Assembly (NCBI GenBank): GCA_002299195.1
Contig: DBOA01000089.1
Span: 12,256 to 17,645, forward strand
Source: Sphingomonadales bacterium UBA658
GTDB lineage: Bacteria; Pseudomonadota; Alphaproteobacteria; Sphingomonadales; Sphingomonadaceae
Reading direction: 5' to 3'
DNA: 5,390 bases
Both the position numbers and the translations under genes were made by a program. The notes beneath the pieces are model-generated. The model was not told the origin of the DNA, made no database searches, and worked only from the letters and a program-made list of their open reading frames with translations. Position 1 is the stretch's first letter; each line of letters begins with the position of its first letter. This document shows, piece by piece, positions 4,207 to 5,390 of this stretch.

Positions 4207-5390
4207 ATGAAAGAAATTTCCCTCGGACTTACATTTGACGACGTGCTGTTGCAGCCCGGGGCATCTGACATTTTGCCAAGCCAGGCCGACACCCGTACGC
4301 ATCTGACCAAAAGCATATCGCTGAACATTCCAGTGCTATCGTCGGCAATGGACACCGTCACCGAAGCGCGCATGGCGATCGTCATGGCGCAGCTTGGCGG
4401 CATTGGCGTTCTGCACCGTAACCTAAGCATTGAAGAACAGTGCGCTGCGGTGCGTCAGGTTAAACGTTTTGAGAGCGGTATGGTGGTGAACCCCATCACC
4501 ATCGCACCCGAAGCGACCTTGGCGGAAGCGCAAGCATTGATGATGGCGCATTCCATCTCCGGCATTCCGGTTGTTGAGGCGAGCGGAAAGCTGGCTGGCA
4601 TCTTGACCAATCGGGACGTGCGCTTTGCCGAAAATCCGGCGCAGCCCGTGTCCGAGTTGATGACGCATGAAAATCTGGCGACGGTTGCATCGTCGGTCAC
4701 GCAGGAAGAAGCGCGGCGTTTGCTGCATCAACGCCGCATCGAAAAGCTTTTGGTCGTCGATGACGCCTATCATTGCATCGGCCTGATTACCGTAAAGGAT
4801 ATCGAGAAGGCTGTTCTATATCCCAACGCAACAAAGGACGGCACAGGGCGCTTGCGCGTCGCTGCGGCGACGACTGTCGGCGAAAAGGGCATGGCCTATA
4901 CCAAGGCGTTGATTGACGCTGAGTGTGACCTCATCGTCGTCGATACGGCGCATGGCCATAGCGCGATGGTTGCAGCTGCGGTTGCAGAGATTAAGCGCAT
5001 GGCACCTGAAGTTCAGGTCGTTGCCGGAAATGTTGCGACGGCTGCGGCGACGCGTGCGCTGATTGATGCGGGCGCGGATGGTATCAAGGTTGGTATCGGC
5101 CCCGGCTCCATTTGCACCACCCGCGTTGTTGCTGGCGTTGGCGTACCGCAATTGACTGCAGTTATGGAATCGGCGGCAGAAGCGGCAAAATCGGGCATTC
5201 CAATCATCGCCGATGGCGGATTGCGGACGTCGGGCGACTTGGCCAAAGCACTTGCTGCCGGGGCATCGTCGGTGATGGTCGGCTCGCTGTTGGCGGGAAC
5301 TGAGGAGGCACCGGGCGAAACATTCCTGTATCAAGGGCGTGCGTATAAAAGCTATCGCGGCATGGGCAGTGTTGGCGCGATGGCGCGTGG
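4207..5390 (+). CDS. guaB: IMP dehydrogenase (partial, 3' end beyond window)
   Basis: GuaB oxidises IMP to XMP with NAD+, the committed step of guanine nucleotide synthesis, as a cytosolic tetramer/octamer. 394 codons are present of about 485-490 expected, and the frame is open to the window edge. The N-terminal signature LTFDDVLLQPG (8-18) and SSAMDTVTEARMAI (45-58) are intact. Two CBS domains, which bind regulatory nucleotides, occupy about 92-205 (NPITIAPEATL, GILTNRDVRF, LMTHENLATV, GLITVKDIEKA). The barrel then shows VVDTAHGHS, the catalytic loop GIGPGSICTTR with nucleophile Cys303, IADGGLR with IMP-binding Asp336, and YRGMGSVGAM (383-392). The mobile flap with its catalytic Arg-Tyr pair and the C-terminus lie outside. 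ATG 4207 is the first in-frame start after a TAA at 4192-4194 and gives the standard N-terminus, despite a weak ribosome-binding site. No defects are visible. Confidence 0.97.
   Translation, partial: MKEISLGLTFDDVLLQPGASDILPSQADTRTHLTKSISLNIPVLSSAMDTVTEARMAIVMAQLGGIGVLHRNLSIEEQCAAVRQVKRFESGMVVNPITIAPEATLAEAQALMMAHSISGIPVVEASGKLAGILTNRDVRFAENPAQPVSELMTHENLATVASSVTQEEARRLLHQRRIEKLLVVDDAYHCIGLITVKDIEKAVLYPNATKDGTGRLRVAAATTVGEKGMAYTKALIDAECDLIVVDTAHGHSAMVAAAVAEIKRMAPEVQVVAGNVATAAATRALIDAGADGIKVGIGPGSICTTRVVAGVGVPQLTAVMESAAEAAKSGIPIIADGGLRTSGDLAKALAAGASSVMVGSLLAGTEEAPGETFLYQGRAYKSYRGMGSVGAMAR

Noticed and set aside
4816..5334. Minus-strand ORF of 172 codons (and another at 4423-4773)
   Set aside because: Both are antisense to guaB, whose own frame runs to the window end with every IMP dehydrogenase motif. 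The antisense products are Arg/Asn/Cys-rich and resemble nothing.
1..5390. A novel defence, toxin-antitoxin or mobile system
   Set aside because: All intact genes belong to known families with housekeeping or general roles. No transposase, integrase, nuclease, toxin or CRISPR-like array is visible on either strand.

Overview
The window looks like chromosomal DNA of an alphaproteobacterium, most likely a sphingomonad (Sphingopyxis/Sphingorhabdus-like). The grounds are the style of the proteins (QmcA-type SPFH plus NfeD, a CitE-like CoA-ester lyase, a secreted M28 peptidase, GuaB), moderately high GC, and short palindromic repeats with CCTGAGC / GTCGAAGG arms that I recall from sphingomonad genomes. 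The genus is an inference; no rRNA or other marker is present.

Layout. Bases 1-84 hold the last 27 codons of an unrecognised plus-strand gene. On the minus strand, read from 1687 down to 128, is a two-gene operon: a QmcA/paraslipin-type SPFH membrane protein, then a short NfeD protein. This pair is a classic bacterial partnership, but the SPFH gene is interrupted by one in-frame TAG at 1214-1216 where the family has a conserved Glu. Its 3' end also runs into an inverted pair of palindromic repeats (about 621-752), which adds a foreign-looking tail of some 45 residues. A weak terminator-like hairpin lies just after nfeD.

A divergent intergenic region (1688-1823) separates this operon from three plus-strand genes: a CitE-like HpcH/HpaI-family lyase (1824-2651), a signal-peptide-bearing M28 zinc aminopeptidase with a PA-like insert (2668-4152), and guaB, encoding IMP dehydrogenase (4207 to beyond the window end). 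The lyase and peptidase are 16 bases apart and probably co-transcribed. A 6-bp stem at their junction would cover the peptidase ribosome-binding site, with the lyase stop codon in its loop. guaB has a 54-base leader and is an unrelated housekeeping gene for guanine nucleotide synthesis.

I found no mobile-element genes, tRNA or rRNA genes, CRISPR array, defence cluster or new multi-gene system. The points most worth checking are the amber-interrupted SPFH gene, the repeat pair that has become coding sequence at its 3' end, a perfect 20-bp palindrome inside the same gene, and the possible translational switch before the peptidase.
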